From: Candidatus Gastranaerophilales bacterium
GTDB lineage: Bacteria > Cyanobacteriota > Vampirovibrionia > Gastranaerophilales > Gastranaerophilaceae
NCBI GenBank assembly: GCA_944324225.1
Contig: CALUVL010000010.1
Coordinates: forward strand, 1-64,000
Reading direction: 5' to 3'
Length of the DNA: 64,000 nt
Positions 1 to 8,929 of the stretch are shown here, one piece after another. Numbering within the stretch: the stretch's first letter is position 1; each line of letters starts with the position of its first letter. The translations under genes and the position numbers were made by a program. A model generated the notes under the pieces. It saw nothing but the letters and a program-made list of their open reading frames with translations. It did no database searches and had not been told where the DNA came from.

Positions 1-1179
1 GTATTGAGCTACCGTCGGCTCTGATGGTTCTTTGGCTTTCCACGCTGCTAGATCATTATTATATTGCTCTTCATCAAATTTTTCTTCACTCAATGCCCAC
101 TTCAAATCATGTTCTACTAGGTGGATCATACGATGATACAAATCTGCATCATCAGGATTATTTAAATCTAATTTATCGCCACCATTATAAAATCGCTGAG
201 AAAAATCATAATACAAATCTTCAATTTTATCAGTAACAAGCATTGTTCCATCACAAGGTTCTGCTTCATTACAATCTATTTCATGTTTACTGCCACATCC
301 ACCCCAATCTGAGGGACAATTTACATAATGAGTTTCATCATCTGCATCATGTTCTTCTCCACAACAATATTTCCCTTCGATTGCATCTCTTAATTGTTCC
401 ATAATTACAGGGCTTCCACCTGCCTGATTAATGCTACTGCTTTGTGAGCCCTCTTCCCACCAATGTCCGCCTGGCTCACCAGCATACTGAGAATCAGATG
501 CGGCAATAGTAAACTCAATGCCGTCAGAAGTTTTATGCGTGCCTACATCCAACATATGCTCCAAAACATCACAAAAATGCAATACAGCCATATATCCCCT
601 AGAACATGGATTTATTACAGTTGTATAACAGCCACCTGCAGTACCTTCTGTAAACTGTTTATAGAGCTCTGACTCACTTGTTACAGTTTCATAATACTTT
701 TCATCATTCTCATCAGGTTTTTCTGTCTGCCATTTGGCATATTCTTCTTCATACTTATCCCAGGCTGTTTCATATTCAGGGTTTGTCACCTGAATTATGT
801 CTCCTTCCCCAAGGTCGCCTAATACGCCGTATTTTTCCAAAAATTCTTCTAACGTGTTGGAATTCTGGAAATTGGCTGCATCTGTTTCACTTACCAATAT
901 CTGACCGGCTGCGTTTATCAAACCATACTGGTTCTTTAGTTCTCCATATTCGGTAAGTGCGGCGCCGGTCAAATCCATTGTTATCTTTTCGCCTGCTGCG
1001 TTATAATAATTGTACTGGTATTCGGTCTTATTTAAGGCTGCAACATATTTGTCGCTTGCCTTCTGGGTGCTGTCTGACAGGCGGATTTTTGCATTTGACA
1101 AATATTGCGTTTCTAGTTCGACGTGATTTAATCGCGCCGTTATTGATAACAATCTCGCTTGTGATGCTGACATTCCCAT
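1..1179 (-). CDS. Large unknown protein, 5' part (runs off the window start)
   Basis: An uninterrupted reading frame of 393 codons runs from ATG at 1179 to base 1, so the C-terminus lies outside the window. An AGGA sits about 9 nt upstream of the ATG. The product starts MGMSASQARLLSITARLNHV, is helical and Asn/Gln rich for about 65 residues, then acidic. Residues about 190-330 contain many cysteines, including CC, CGSKHEIDC and CDGT segments. There is no signal peptide or membrane segment. I recall similar MGxSASQARLL starts on large uncharacterised proteins of Gastranaerophilales, but I assign no function. The short plus-strand frames over this region are shadows. It is divergent from nadD. 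Confidence 0.85.
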   Translation of the reverse strand, partial: MGMSASQARLLSITARLNHVELETQYLSNAKIRLSDSTQKASDKYVAALNKTEYQYNYYNAAGEKITMDLTGAALTEYGELKNQYGLINAAGQILVSETDAANFQNSNTLEEFLEKYGVLGDLGEGDIIQVTNPEYETAWDKYEEEYAKWQTEKPDENDEKYYETVTSESELYKQFTEGTAGGCYTTVINPCSRGYMAVLHFCDVLEHMLDVGTHKTSDGIEFTIAASDSQYAGEPGGHWWEEGSQSSSINQAGGSPVIMEQLRDAIEGKYCCGEEHDADDETHYVNCPSDWGGCGSKHEIDCNEAEPCDGTMLVTDKIEDLYYDFSQRFYNGGDKLDLNNPDDADLYHRMIHLVEHDLKWALSEEKFDEEQYNNDLAAWKAKEPSEPTVAQY

Positions 1180-1275
1180 TTTTTTTGCGTCCTTTCGCCT
1201 TGTTTCGACCTTTTTATTTTATTTGTCGGAATTTTCCGTAAAAAATTTAGTTTTATACTAAAATTGTTACATTGC

Positions 1276-1304
1276 TTTACAAAATTCATACCAGCTGATA
1301 TAAT
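1276..1304 (+). promoter_or_regulatory. nadD promoter, predicted leaderless
   Basis: -35 TTTACA at 1276-1281, a 17 bp spacer and a perfect TATAAT at 1299-1304. The nadD ATG begins at 1311, 6 nt after the -10 box, so the expected transcription start coincides with the start codon. No Shine-Dalgarno sequence is present. Confidence 0.75.
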
Positions 1305-1310
1305 CACACT

Positions 1311-1901
1311 ATGGAATTATGTATTTTTTCAGGAACATTCAATCCAATCCATAACGGACATCTGTATATGGCTGAATATGTAATTACACATTTCGGAATA
1401 TCAAAAATTTTATTTATACCTGCATTTGTTCCGCCAATGAAAGACACAGCCCCAGAATTAGCCAAACACCGCTATAAAATGGTCGAACTTACAATTAAAA
1501 CAAACCCACACTTTGAAATATCTGATATTGAATACAAGCATAGCGGAAAATCATACACATACCTAACAATTAAAGAACTTTACGAAAAATACCGGATTGA
1601 TGGTAAAATCAAATTCATAATAGGAACTGACGCTTTTGAAGGTCTTGACAAATGGTATAAAAGCGAAGAACTTAGAAAAATGTTAAAATTTATTGTATTT
1701 GTGCGAAAGAAGGAATTTGACAGCGCAAAATATGACAATATGAAACTAAAAGGGTATGATTTTGAATTTGCAAGTATGCAATTTAATGACATCTCATCAA
1801 CAGATATTCGGAATAGAATAAAAAATAATAAAGCACTAACCGGACTTTTGTCGGCTGAAGTTGAAAGGTACATCAAAAAAAATGAGTTATACAAAAATTA
1901 G
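1311..1901 (+). CDS. nadD: Nicotinate-nucleotide adenylyltransferase
   Basis: NadD transfers AMP from ATP to nicotinate mononucleotide in NAD biosynthesis, in the cytoplasm. The nucleotidyltransferase motif GTFNPIHNGH is at residues 8-17, and the C-terminal ISSTDIR motif is near residue 167. The 196 aa length is normal for the family. The ATG at 1311 has no ribosome binding site but follows TATAAT by 6 nt, pointing to a leaderless mRNA. Its 3' end overlaps the likely yqeK start by 20 nt, and nadD-yqeK is a widespread gene pair. Identification is secure. Confidence 0.95.
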   Translation: MELCIFSGTFNPIHNGHLYMAEYVITHFGISKILFIPAFVPPMKDTAPELAKHRYKMVELTIKTNPHFEISDIEYKHSGKSYTYLTIKELYEKYRIDGKIKFIIGTDAFEGLDKWYKSEELRKMLKFIVFVRKKEFDSAKYDNMKLKGYDFEFASMQFNDISSTDIRNRIKNNKALTGLLSAEVERYIKKNELYKN

Positions 1902-2481
1902 CGAACAAGAAATACTCAAGTGGCTTAAAGAAAATTTGAATGAAGAAAGATATATACACTCTCTAGGTACAGCAGAATGTGCAGAAAAGCTTGCTGCTAA
2001 ATATAATCTTGAGGGAAATAAAGCTTATACAGCAGGGCTTCTACACGATTGCGCCAAGTGTTTCTCTAAAGAAAAACTAAAAGAAATTATAGACAAACAT
2101 CTTAATGTTGAAGAATGTGAAATGCTAAACTATAAAACTCTTCACGCTCCGGTCAGCGCTTATATTGCACAGAAAGACTTTGGAGTGAATGATCCTGAAA
2201 TATTATCTGCTATACGCTGGCATACTTTAGGCAAAATTAATATGTCTGATTTTGAAAAAGTTATATTTCTTGCGGATAAAATTGAGCCTAATACAAGAGA
2301 TAAAAAATATTCAGAAGAAATCTTAAGCATTCTAGAACAGCAAAACGGTTTAAATCTTGCACTTTTAAAATGCTATAAAGAAACAATCAAAAGCCTTGTA
2401 AATCGTGAATTAAAAATCTGCATGACAACAATTGATATCTACAACAACCTGCTTGACACAAAAAATGTTTCAGATATTTAA
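1882..2481 (+). CDS. yqeK: HD-domain hydrolase of the YqeK family (Ap4A hydrolase type)
   Basis: YqeK enzymes hydrolyse diadenosine tetraphosphate to two ADP. From ATG 1882 (200 codons including stop) the metal-binding HD pattern is visible: H26, H55-D56 in GLLHDCAK, H89 in LHAP, H114 in IRWHT and D132 in LADK. The frame is open further upstream from TTG 1861, but MSYTK at 1882 fits the family start better. The gene overlaps nadD by 20 nt and is probably translationally coupled to it. Family assignment is strong. The exact start is less certain because the purine-rich AAAGG upstream is 14 nt away. Confidence 0.9.
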   Translation: MSYTKISEQEILKWLKENLNEERYIHSLGTAECAEKLAAKYNLEGNKAYTAGLLHDCAKCFSKEKLKEIIDKHLNVEECEMLNYKTLHAPVSAYIAQKDFGVNDPEILSAIRWHTLGKINMSDFEKVIFLADKIEPNTRDKKYSEEILSILEQQNGLNLALLKCYKETIKSLVNRELKICMTTIDIYNNLLDTKNVSDI

Positions 2482-2538
2482 TGAAATCTTAAACAAAAGG
2501 CATGTTTATGATAATATCGACTTAAAGAGGTAGTTTTA

Positions 2539-5187
2539 ATGAAAGTATTGGAAATTAAGAATAATTTAGTAAAAGTAGTAAATGAAACAGAAGAGAAACT
2601 TGTACTGGCAGGTTTTGTAGTAATAGAAGACGATAAAACACCATATGTAGGTCAAATTGTCAGCCTTAAAGCCGACAGCGGAATCAGTTATGCAATAGTC
2701 AAATTATTGTTTACCTTTGATACTGAAGGGATTGTTAAAAACTATGACGGCTCAATCCCTAAACTTGAGGCCGAAGTGAATATATTAGAGGCTAAAGATT
2801 TACTGGAAATTCTGCCGGTGCAGACGCCCGTGAAACTTGGCAAACTTGCACAACAGGAATTTTTACTGAGCGTAGACCGTTCAATACTTCAAAACAACCT
2901 CTTAATCTGCTCTGACAGCGCTAAAAACTCGGCGATTCTTGTTTCCAATTTTGCCAAGCAAATCGAAAACAATGCCGAAAGCTCAATTATTTTTGACATT
3001 GACGGTAAATATGAAAATGAGAAAAAATTTGTTTTTGGAAAAGATTTCAAACTTCCTCTGAATTTTGACTCAATCAATTTTATTTACGGCAATGACTTAA
3101 CAGATGTCGATGCAACAAGCAGAGCTGTAATTCAGGATATTTTTCTCGAAGTTCAGGACTATACCAGAACAATCCCTGAAAAATTCATCCCGTTTGATAC
3201 TTTTATTGATGTTGTATCTCAACAATATAGAGAATCAGGAATACCTGAACTTGCACTGTTAAAAAATAATCTTTTGAAATACAAAGAAGAAAATGTTTTT
3301 GCCCAATCAAAATACGAAGTAATAAGCCTTAAAGAATACATTCGTGACAATTATACAACGATTATAGATATTTCACATATTGATTCCAAACTGCAACGGG
3401 AAGTTATTGCATATGTTTATAGCGTTCTGGAAGATATGAATTCTCCTATCTATTCATTTGTTAAAGTTAACGATAAAAATAGCGACAAAAAACTGTTGAA
3501 ACAACTACTTAACCAGAATAAAATCTACACAAATCTTATCTGCAATCATAACTATAAATATGTATATGAACTTAAGGCACAAACTGATAATTTAATTTTG
3601 TTTGCGCCAGAAACGACAAGACATGATTTTGCCTCATACAATACGTTCCTGAACAAATTAAATCACGATGAGTTTGTTGTCTGGGGAAATTCAACCCAGC
3701 GGATACCTCTGATAATAGAGCTTTCTCCACTTGAACTTATCAAAGATGAACCAATTTATATGACGGAACCAGAAGCTCCTGAATACACATCACAACTTGA
3801 AGAAGTTGATGAAAAGGATACAGCAACAAGTTATATACAACCCGTTGCAGCCCATCAGGCCGCAGAAGGACTCAAACAAGAACCTGAACACGATTTCACA
3901 GAAGATGCTGATACATATACAGACCTTTCAGATGACATTGAAAGAAAACCTCAAGAAGAAGATTATTCAGCCATCAGCGTCGAAGAAGAGGTTGCGTATG
4001 AAGAAACTGATGATTTTGATGCCGAGCTAGACAAAAGCATAACAGAAGACCTTGAGGATCCAAATTCTGAATTAATGAACGCAGCAGCAGCAGAAGCAGC
4101 AGCAGAAGAAGAAGAAGAAGAAGAAGAAGAAAAAGAAGAAACACAGGAGGCACAGGCTAACGATTTTTTTACGGAAACTGATCCCGGCACAGATTTCGGG
4201 ATAATCAACGAAGAAGTCATAATGCCTGATGGTGAAATTATTGAAGAAAATTCCCCTGCTGAGCATGTTTTGGCAAATACTATTGAAGTCCCCGAAGAAA
4301 TCCCAGAAGAAACATATTCTCATGAAGAACATTTACAGAATGAACAAATATTTTCAGAAGAACTGATTATACAAGACGAACCAGAGCTTGAGCCTGCAGA
4401 ACCTGAACTATTATCTGAACAGGAAATGCTTGAACAAGAATCATATGAAGAAATTCAGGATGCTTCAACAGAAAATTTTCCTCTTGAAAATCAGATTGAA
4501 CAGCAAATTGATTTTGAAGCCCCTGAGGTTGTTCAACCTGATAGAGAAAGCTTTAGCCAGAATGCTGAAGAAAACATACCGCAGCAAATTGAACTTCCAA
4601 GCCCTGAAATGGACGAAAGAATAGAAGAAGACATCAATTCTGAATCTGAAAACAATTTGTATGAGTCTGACAGTCAGACACCTTTTGAAAATGAACTGGA
4701 ACCTGAAACTCCTGACCTTATGCAGGAAGATGAAGATTTAAATAACGTTCTTATTGAACAGGTTGCAAAAGATATTGATCAAACTTTTATTTATAACAAA
4801 ATTCAGGAAGATAATATTGAATCTACCTCCTCTCCGGATGTGCTGACTGAAGACGATTTGAATTTCATTGATAATATCAATCACGGAGAAAATGAAATTC
4901 TTGAACCTGTGGTAGAACCGCTTGATAACTTTGATGATGAGCAGGAGCAGGAAGAAGACAAAGAGGAAAAAGAAGAAACGCCTCCGGTAGTTCCCGTTTA
5001 TCCTGCGAACACCCCAACTACAAACCAAACATTTGAACAGGGAGATCATGTAACACATCCCAAATACGGTGAGGGAATTGTTGAAAAAATGATTAAATAC
5101 GGTGAAAAAACTCTCTGCTCCATAAACTTTGTCAATGTAGGAAGAAGACTGCTTGACCCTGCAATTTCAGAAATTACGAAGTTGTAA
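2539..5187 (+). CDS. Degenerate HerA-like ATPase with acidic linker and C-terminal Tudor domain
   Basis: 882 aa in three parts. Residues 1-410 follow the layout of a HerA-type P-loop translocase: a small beta-rich N-terminus, a core with IIFDIDGKYE (HerA vivDphGEY), and a C-terminal FVVWGNSTQRIPLIIELSP strand pair. The Walker A position reads CSDSAKNSA, so GKS/T is missing. Residues about 410-825 are very acidic and low in complexity, including an A/E tract at bases 4081-4140. Residues 831-882 (GDHVTHPKYGEGIVEK...) match the Tudor domain at the C-terminus of PcrA/UvrD helicases, which binds RNA polymerase. The start has AGAGG upstream. By inference it is a non-hydrolysing adaptor linked to transcription or DNA repair. 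It lies between yqeK and def. The domain reading is mine and needs a profile search. Confidence 0.65.
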   Translation: MKVLEIKNNLVKVVNETEEKLVLAGFVVIEDDKTPYVGQIVSLKADSGISYAIVKLLFTFDTEGIVKNYDGSIPKLEAEVNILEAKDLLEILPVQTPVKLGKLAQQEFLLSVDRSILQNNLLICSDSAKNSAILVSNFAKQIENNAESSIIFDIDGKYENEKKFVFGKDFKLPLNFDSINFIYGNDLTDVDATSRAVIQDIFLEVQDYTRTIPEKFIPFDTFIDVVSQQYRESGIPELALLKNNLLKYKEENVFAQSKYEVISLKEYIRDNYTTIIDISHIDSKLQREVIAYVYSVLEDMNSPIYSFVKVNDKNSDKKLLKQLLNQNKIYTNLICNHNYKYVYELKAQTDNLILFAPETTRHDFASYNTFLNKLNHDEFVVWGNSTQRIPLIIELSPLELIKDEPIYMTEPEAPEYTSQLEEVDEKDTATSYIQPVAAHQAAEGLKQEPEHDFTEDADTYTDLSDDIERKPQEEDYSAISVEEEVAYEETDDFDAELDKSITEDLEDPNSELMNAAAAEAAAEEEEEEEEEKEETQEAQANDFFTETDPGTDFGIINEEVIMPDGEIIEENSPAEHVLANTIEVPEEIPEETYSHEEHLQNEQIFSEELIIQDEPELEPAEPELLSEQEMLEQESYEEIQDASTENFPLENQIEQQIDFEAPEVVQPDRESFSQNAEENIPQQIELPSPEMDERIEEDINSESENNLYESDSQTPFENELEPETPDLMQEDEDLNNVLIEQVAKDIDQTFIYNKIQEDNIESTSSPDVLTEDDLNFIDNINHGENEILEPVVEPLDNFDDEQEQEEDKEEKEETPPVVPVYPANTPTTNQTFEQGDHVTHPKYGEGIVEKMIKYGEKTLCSINFVNVGRRLLDPAISEITKL
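4081..4140 (+). repeat. GCA/GAA trinucleotide tract inside the HerA-like gene
   Basis: A run of GCA and GAA codons encodes alternating Ala and Glu blocks followed by nine Glu. It is a trinucleotide microsatellite, so length changes would keep the frame and only vary the acidic linker. Confidence 0.85.
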
Positions 5188-5240
5188 ATCTTGCCAAAAC
5201 AACGTATTTAGTTTAAGCTTTTACTAAAGGGAGGATACCA

Positions 5241-5816
5241 ATGGCAGTCAGAAAAGTTTTAAAGTATGGAGAAAAGAGTTTAAGAGAGCCGTCAAAAGAG
5301 GTTCATAAAGTATCACGAAAAATTACTGATTTAGTTCAGGATCTGCTGGATACATTGTATGCACAAAACGGTGTAGGTCTTGCAGCACCTCAGATTGGTG
5401 AAAATTTAAGAGTTTTTGTTATTGATGTTTCAACAAATGAAGAACCGCTCAGGCCGCTTGTATTCATCAATCCGAAGATTATAAAGAAATCAGGCGCAAT
5501 AGTAACGGAAGAAGGCTGTCTGAGTTTTCCTGAAGCATATGCCAATGTAAAAAGATACAAAAATGTAATGGTAAAAGCCACGGATATTCACGGCCGCTCA
5601 TTTGTTATGGAAGCCAAAGACGGATGCCTCTTGGCACGTGCAATTCAGCATGAAAATGACCACCTTGACGGAATTCTGTTTATTGACCACAGCGCAAACA
5701 GATTTGAAACAGAAGCTGTTCTTGAAAAACATAACCTTCCGCCGATTGAACCGGAACGTCTGATTTCCGAGCCCGATATTGATGCGGAATTGGAGAAAGA
5801 AAAAAGTAATGATTAA
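5241..5816 (+). CDS. def: Peptide deformylase
   Basis: Removes the N-formyl group from nascent proteins. All three family motifs are present: GVGLAAPQIG at 44-53, EGCLSFP at 91-97 (metal-ligand C93) and QHENDHLDG at 136-144 (H137, catalytic E138, H141). It is 191 aa long, with GGGAGGAT about 8 nt before the ATG. It overlaps fmt by 8 nt, the classic def-fmt pair that removes and adds the formyl group. Confidence 0.97.
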   Translation: MAVRKVLKYGEKSLREPSKEVHKVSRKITDLVQDLLDTLYAQNGVGLAAPQIGENLRVFVIDVSTNEEPLRPLVFINPKIIKKSGAIVTEEGCLSFPEAYANVKRYKNVMVKATDIHGRSFVMEAKDGCLLARAIQHENDHLDGILFIDHSANRFETEAVLEKHNLPPIEPERLISEPDIDAELEKEKSND

Positions 5817-6726
5817 GATTGTATTCTTTGGCACCCCTAAAATAGCGGTTAAATCTCTGGAATATCTGAATGCATCTTCTGATATTGAAGTTTTAGCAGT
5901 TGTAACCCAGCCGGACAAACCTGCAGGCAGAGGCAAAAAAATCACAATGTCACCTGTGAAAGAGTTTGCAATCCAACATTCTATTCCTGTTTTTCAGCCA
6001 AAATCAATCAGAAAAGAACCTGATATTCAGGAAGAACTAAAACAGCTTAAGCCGGACTTCTTTGTAACTTTTGCTTTCGGTCAAATTTTATCTCAGGAAG
6101 TTCTTGACATTCCCAAATATTGTACAATCAACCTTCACGCATCACTTCTGCCCAGATACAGAGGGGCAAATCCGATTCAGCGGGCAATTATTAACGGAGA
6201 TAAGGAAACGGGAATATGCACAATGATAACGGAACTAGGGCTTGACTGCGGAGATGTCTGCCTTAAAGAAGCAATTCAAATTCCGGAAGATATGAACTGT
6301 GAACAGCTTTTTGAAAAAGTAAGCGATCTGTCGCCGGAATTGCTTGAAAAAACACTTAAAGGTCTTGTCTCAAACAGCATAACACCAACTCCACAGTGTG
6401 AGGACGGCGTTTGTATGGCCGGAAAACTAACAAAAGAAGAAACCGAAATTAATTGGAATAAAACCGCAGAAGAAATTCACAACCTTGTCAGAGGAATTTA
6501 CAAATTTCCGTGTGCCTACTTTATGCACAATGGAAAGATTATAAAAGTATTAGAAACAAAAGTGGATAACACCTGTACATTGCCAGCCGGTGTACTCGGT
6601 AAAGCCACAAAAGAAGGGGTTCCTGTCGGCTGCGGCAACGGCACCATATTGCTCACAAAAGTCAAACCAGAAGGCAAAGGCGAAATGTCTGCACGTGACT
6701 GGTATAACGGGATTAAAAACAGGTAA
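5809..6726 (+). CDS. fmt: Methionyl-tRNA formyltransferase
   Basis: Formylates initiator Met-tRNA using 10-formyltetrahydrofolate. The N-terminal MIKIVFFGTP and the catalytic signature NLHASLLPRYRGANPIQ are present (N108, H110), with D146 in LDCGDV. A C-terminal OB-like domain follows. I choose ATG 5809 because MIKIVFFGTP is the usual family start. The frame is open upstream to 5779, but those codons lie inside def and do not match. The product is 305 aa and overlaps def by 8 nt. Confidence 0.96.
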   Translation: MIKIVFFGTPKIAVKSLEYLNASSDIEVLAVVTQPDKPAGRGKKITMSPVKEFAIQHSIPVFQPKSIRKEPDIQEELKQLKPDFFVTFAFGQILSQEVLDIPKYCTINLHASLLPRYRGANPIQRAIINGDKETGICTMITELGLDCGDVCLKEAIQIPEDMNCEQLFEKVSDLSPELLEKTLKGLVSNSITPTPQCEDGVCMAGKLTKEETEINWNKTAEEIHNLVRGIYKFPCAYFMHNGKIIKVLETKVDNTCTLPAGVLGKATKEGVPVGCGNGTILLTKVKPEGKGEMSARDWYNGIKNR

Positions 6727-6731
6727 TCACT

Positions 6732-7079
6732 ATGACAAAAGGGATCCGTGGAGCAACTACAGCATCAAAAAATACAGAAGCCGCAATAAAAGAGGCTACA
6801 GTAGAACTTTTATCAGAAATGATAAAAGCCAACAAAATTGATATTTCAAAAATTTCACATGTTATATTCACGACAACAAAAGACTTAGATGCTGCATTTC
6901 CAGCAAAATTCGCAAGACTTGACATGGGTTTTAGCGAAACCGCAATGATGTGCTTCAACGAAATTGATGTTCCCGGAGCCTTAGAAATGTGCATTAGAAT
7001 TTTGATTGTTCTCAATTGTGATGACGATTTCAAACCGCAATTCGTCTATCTTAACGGCGCAAAGAACCTCAGAAAATAA
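6732..7079 (+). CDS. aroH: Chorismate mutase, AroH type
   Basis: Converts chorismate to prephenate for Phe/Tyr synthesis. The 115 aa product aligns along its length with the trimeric Bacillus AroH fold: KGIRGATT at the start (R6), TTKDLDAAFPA in the middle, MCIRI (the active-site Arg) and FVYLNGA near the end (the Tyr). It follows fmt by 5 nt, so it probably closes this operon. It converges with queE, and no clear terminator is visible in the 48 bp between them. Confidence 0.93.
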   Translation: MTKGIRGATTASKNTEAAIKEATVELLSEMIKANKIDISKISHVIFTTTKDLDAAFPAKFARLDMGFSETAMMCFNEIDVPGALEMCIRILIVLNCDDDFKPQFVYLNGAKNLRK

Positions 7080-7127
7080 CAGTTGCCGCAAGTCCCCAAA
7101 ATTTAGAAGAAAGCAGGCTGTTTCACG

Positions 7128-7832
7128 TTACCTTACAGACAGAAACTTGTGCACCTGCGGAATGAGTCTTACCTTATTGTATTTTTTCAGGAATTTGTCT
7201 AAAACAGTCACTGCAAATACAGAAGTTACACTCATTTGTTCTTCTACCATTTTAGGCTGTAAAATCAAGAGCAAATCATATTTATTTGCAAGTTCTATAC
7301 ATTTATTAATTTCTTCATCAGTAATATTATCGTCGAAAACAATTTTGGCAAAGCATTCATGACCTTTGCAAATGCTGAAAAATTCATCATGTCTGTCAAA
7401 AGAATTCATCATACCAGTTGCACTTTCAAGTTTTATGTCAGCCGCAACAACATCAATATAATCAATAACTCTTCTCAACTCATCCGGCAGAGTAGCATTT
7501 GTTTCCAGATAAATCTTCAAATTATTTTCTTTCAAAATCGGAAGAATATTGCAGAGAAAATCAACCGAAAGCAGAGGTTCTCCACCTGTTAGAGAAATTG
7601 AATAAATAGTCCTCAAATCAAACTGTTTTATAACTTCCATAAGTTTTTCGGGAGTATACTCCTCGCAATCGCCCTCAAAATCAGTATCACAATAGTGGCA
7701 TCTCAAATTACAGTTACAAAACCTTATAAATAACTGTTTTGCACCTATATAAGGACCTTCGCCCTGAATAGAGGCAAATACTTCTTTTATTTTTGCGGTA
7801 TTTCCTGATTCAAAATTTTCTTCTTCAATCAT
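7128..7832 (-). CDS. queE: 7-carboxy-7-deazaguanine synthase, radical SAM
   Basis: QueE makes 7-carboxy-7-deazaguanine, an intermediate of queuosine synthesis, using a 4Fe-4S cluster and SAM. The 234 aa protein has SIQGEG at 21-26, the cluster motif C41-x3-C45-x2-C48 (CNLRCHYC, the usual CX3CX2C) and GGEP at 83-86. The start codon overlaps the end of the DnaJ-like gene by 8 nt, so the two are co-transcribed. No other queuosine genes lie nearby. Confidence 0.92.
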   Translation of the reverse strand: MIEEENFESGNTAKIKEVFASIQGEGPYIGAKQLFIRFCNCNLRCHYCDTDFEGDCEEYTPEKLMEVIKQFDLRTIYSISLTGGEPLLSVDFLCNILPILKENNLKIYLETNATLPDELRRVIDYIDVVAADIKLESATGMMNSFDRHDEFFSICKGHECFAKIVFDDNITDEEINKCIELANKYDLLLILQPKMVEEQMSVTSVFAVTVLDKFLKKYNKVRLIPQVHKFLSVR

Positions 7833-8922
7833 TTTTAGACTTCTCTCTTAAGTTTTCACATGAAAGTTCTTTCAACTTGGTGTAAAGATCAATTTCTTCA
7901 TCACTAAGTTTATCCGGAATTTGTATCTTTACAGTAACAATTATATCACCAACAAAATTATTTTTCTTTACACCATGCGAGGATATTCTAAAAACCTGTC
8001 CCGATTTTGTCAGAGGCGGAAGACTAAGTTTTACAAAACCAGACAAAGACGGAACCATGATATCTCCGCCGAGTACAGCCTCATACGGAGATATCAACAC
8101 TTCACAAAGCAGATTATTTCCGTCAATTTTAAAAGCAGAATCCGGCATAACGATAATTTTAAGGTATAAATCACCATTTTTACCGCCGTTTTCACCTTTT
8201 TTCCCCTCGCCTGACAGCCTTAGCTTTGTACCGTTTTTTACATTCTTAGGAATAGTTACATTAATTTTTTGATGGTTGACAATTTCGCCTTTGCCGTCAC
8301 AATGCTTGCATTTTGAATCATTTATGAACTTTCTGCCCTTGCAATACGGGCAGACTTCAGTATTTATAACATTTACTGTCTTATGAGTACCATTAATAGC
8401 TTCTTTCAATGTAACAGAAACATCCGTATAAATATCAGCACCTTTTTTAGGAACATGAGTTTTGGCTTCCGAAACATTTTTTTTCTTCTTTGGTTTTTGA
8501 GAAAAGCCGTCTATAATATCATTTATCAAGTCACAAATGTTCTTATCCTCTGATTTTTTATGCTCTTTCCCGGTGTAATCCGGCTTAGATTTTATATGAG
8601 ATTTTTCAAAAGTATCATGTTTTATTGTATCTGATGAAGCAGAAGAATTTCTGTAACTTTTTCTGTATGGTTCGCTTTTATATTTTTCACTGCATCCCGA
8701 ACTTTTGAAAAAACCGTTAATTGTATCATACTGTCTTCTTTTAGCCTCGTCACACAATGTTTCATAGGCTTCCATAATATCTTTAAATTTCATTTCTCCG
8801 TCAGGATTGACATCCGGATGAAATTTTCTCACAAGCCGTCTGTATACGCTCTTTAATTCTCCTGATTCGACATCAGGAGTAACCCCTAAGATTTCATAAT
8901 AATTTTTATTGCTCTTTAACAT
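7825..8922 (-). CDS. DnaJ-like co-chaperone with a half zinc finger
   Basis: The J domain at residues 5-70 carries the HPD motif (35-37) needed to stimulate DnaK. A charged, Lys/Ser-rich linker follows to about 160. The zinc-binding region has only two CxxCxG repeats (C191/C194 and C205/C208) instead of four, and a normal two-lobed substrate-binding C-terminus follows. It is 365 aa, close to DnaJ length. The gene has no ribosome binding site. TATAAG ends 7 nt before the ATG, so it is probably leaderless. No dnaK or grpE lies nearby, so it may be a secondary J protein rather than the main DnaJ. Confidence 0.85.
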   Translation of the reverse strand: MLKSNKNYYEILGVTPDVESGELKSVYRRLVRKFHPDVNPDGEMKFKDIMEAYETLCDEAKRRQYDTINGFFKSSGCSEKYKSEPYRKSYRNSSASSDTIKHDTFEKSHIKSKPDYTGKEHKKSEDKNICDLINDIIDGFSQKPKKKKNVSEAKTHVPKKGADIYTDVSVTLKEAINGTHKTVNVINTEVCPYCKGRKFINDSKCKHCDGKGEIVNHQKINVTIPKNVKNGTKLRLSGEGKKGENGGKNGDLYLKIIVMPDSAFKIDGNNLLCEVLISPYEAVLGGDIMVPSLSGFVKLSLPPLTKSGQVFRISSHGVKKNNFVGDIIVTVKIQIPDKLSDEEIDLYTKLKELSCENLREKSKND

Positions 8923-8929
8923 ATAGAAT

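Noticed and set aside
24-1241. Four short plus-strand frames at the window start
   Set aside because: They are shadows of the uninterrupted 393-codon minus-strand gene, which has a ribosome site.
4072-4332. Minus-strand frame with Phe/Ser/Cys runs over the acidic tract
   Set aside because: It is a shadow produced by the GCA/GAA repeat of the plus-strand gene.
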